Positions 38,975 to 39,534 of a stretch of DNA of 39,534 nt are shown here, piece after piece. The notes beneath the pieces were generated by a model that saw nothing but the letters and a program-made list of their open reading frames with translations, did no database searches and had not been told where the DNA came from. Each line of letters opens with the position of its first letter. Position 1 is the first letter of the stretch. Source of the DNA: Paenibacillus doosanensis (GTDB lineage: Bacteria > Bacillota > Bacilli > Paenibacillales > NBRC-103111); contig NZ_JANYUY010000066.1 of NCBI RefSeq assembly GCF_025060755.1, positions 1-39,534 on the forward strand, in the 5' to 3' direction. The position numbers and the translations under genes are program-made.

Positions 38975-39331
38975 CTAGCATTTGCAAATCATCAGGCAGT
39001 TCCCATCGGGATCTTTGAAATTGAACCAGTGCCCGTTTTCGATTCCGGTAACCAGCTCGATCCCGCGATTTTGCATCAAATCGTAGGCCGCTTGAATGTC
39101 CTCCGTATTAAAATGGAACGCAGGCGTGCGGAAGTATGTTTCCTCCGAATAAACATTACTGTCCAGCACGATGTTCAAGCCGTTGTTGTCCATCGGGATA
39201 CAGCATAAATGCCCGGCGTGAATCTTATATTCGGGCTCCAAGCCTAGCAGATCGCAATACCACTCTCTTGCCTTGACAATGTCGCTGACCGGAATGAACA
39301 CGGCTCCGATTTTGCTGCTGATGATACTCAT
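38975..39331 (-). CDS. VOC family (glyoxalase/bleomycin resistance-like) protein
   Basis: This 118-residue protein has the paired beta-alpha-beta-beta-beta modules of the vicinal oxygen chelate fold: GAVFIPVSDIVKAREWYCDL, LLGLEPEY and the C-terminal ENGHWFNFKDPDGNCLMI. Metal-ligand positions (histidine or glutamate on strands) are not all clear, so it may be a binding protein or an enzyme. ATG follows GGAGGAGA. It is monocistronic. Confidence 0.87.
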   Translation of the reverse strand: MSIISSKIGAVFIPVSDIVKAREWYCDLLGLEPEYKIHAGHLCCIPMDNNGLNIVLDSNVYSEETYFRTPAFHFNTEDIQAAYDLMQNRGIELVTGIENGHWFNFKDPDGNCLMICKC

Positions 39332-39369
39332 TGCATCTTCTCCTCCGTTTGTATAGCTGTTCCAATGCT

Positions 39370-39534
39370 CTACCCGCTCTCCGGCCGCTTGTTCACCGGG
39401 CTTCTAAGAGTCTGTCCGACGGAGTTACTTTTGTAGGTCCCTTCGGAGTAAGACTCGGTTTTCAAATGATTTTTCATCACGATTTGAGTATAATCACTGT
39501 GTCTTTCTTTGCCTTTGTGGGAGTTACGCCGCTT
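39370..39534 (-). other. Right-edge segment: open frame and hairpin, possible dispersed repeat
   Basis: Reading leftward from the edge the minus strand is open for 54 codons to TAG (39372-39370), with Ser/Lys/Arg/Asn-rich residues such as KTESYSEGTYKSNSVGQTLR that resemble no enzyme. The same DNA can fold: GAGTCT (about 39410) pairs with AGACTC (about 39451), with CCG/CGG-rich arms inside. A plus-strand TATAAT at 39489 lacks a good -35. It may be the 3' end of a gene beyond the window or a non-coding repeat. Confidence 0.25.

Noticed and set aside
38532..38987. Minus-strand frame of 151 codons downstream of the VOC gene (with LREFERIRGEKFVDPYK)
   Set aside because: Its middle is encoded by the VOC terminator stem and its end is antisense to the AraC helix-turn-helix. 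No start site.
1..39534. tRNA, rRNA, CRISPR arrays, complete insertion sequences
   Set aside because: No cloverleaf with a CCA-type end, no regular short direct repeats with spacers, and no transposase catalytic motif was seen on either strand.

Overview
The window looks like a chromosomal accessory region of a Paenibacillus-type member of the Bacillota. The signs are strong AGGAGG-type ribosome binding sites, frequent TTG and GTG starts, a B. subtilis-style 7-1-7 Fur box, CcpA cre-like sites, a SwrC-type RND pump in a Gram-positive context, secreted proteins with paired copper-amine-oxidase-like stalk repeats, and many AraC regulators and GH43 enzymes. The genus is inferred from style and protein flavour, not proven.

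Layout. 1-3109 (minus strand): a small operon of a GNAT, a metallophosphoesterase, a wrecked serine hydrolase, an APH-type kinase and a truncated M29 aminopeptidase. 3267-4850 (plus): a secreted stalk-domain/propeller protein. 4920-11694 (minus): a MarR/GbsR-type regulator, an RND permease, a lipoprotein adaptor and a large beta-rich exported protein. This operon faces a divergent TetR gene (11951-12838) across a 256-bp region with two related operator-like sites. 12754-14664: a decayed GNAT and an fsr-type MFS exporter. 14899-17702 (minus): a Fur-boxed operon of an esterase and two FecCD permeases. 17926-18106: copy 1 of a dispersed repeat. 18181-20236 (minus): a PadR regulator with two perfect palindromes in its promoter, and a TetR-DoxX operon with an operator inside its promoter. 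20400-21257: an esterase lacking the usual catalytic histidine. 21663-21917: an HPr/Crh-like protein. 22105-24985 (minus): a Nudix/winged-helix regulator, nicotinamidase and nicotinate phosphoribosyltransferase, forming an NAD salvage operon. 25181-26074: AraC. 26205-27302: an alpha/beta-hydrolase fragment, MazG and a histidine phosphatase. 27404-27504: copy 2 of the repeat. 27664-37585 (minus): a carbohydrate island with two GH43 enzymes, an alpha/alpha-toroid protein between them, a VanZ-RDD membrane protein, a split UxaA-type dehydratase, a beta-propeller glycosidase-like protein and an orphan solute-binding lipoprotein. A divergent AraC gene (37829-38698) sits beside it. 38975-39331: a VOC protein. 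The right edge may carry another repeat-like segment.

How the genes work together. The carbohydrate island looks like hemicellulose or pectin side-chain use: arabinose/xylose-releasing GH43s, sugar-acid dehydration by the UxaA pair, cre-like sites for carbon catabolite control, and AraC as the likely local regulator. The Fur operon would import and open a ferric siderophore, but the binding protein and ATPase must be encoded elsewhere. The RND, fsr and DoxX units look like separately regulated stress or efflux modules. At least four genes are broken by clean deletions, so the region is being actively remodelled. I see no tRNA, rRNA, CRISPR array or complete insertion sequence.
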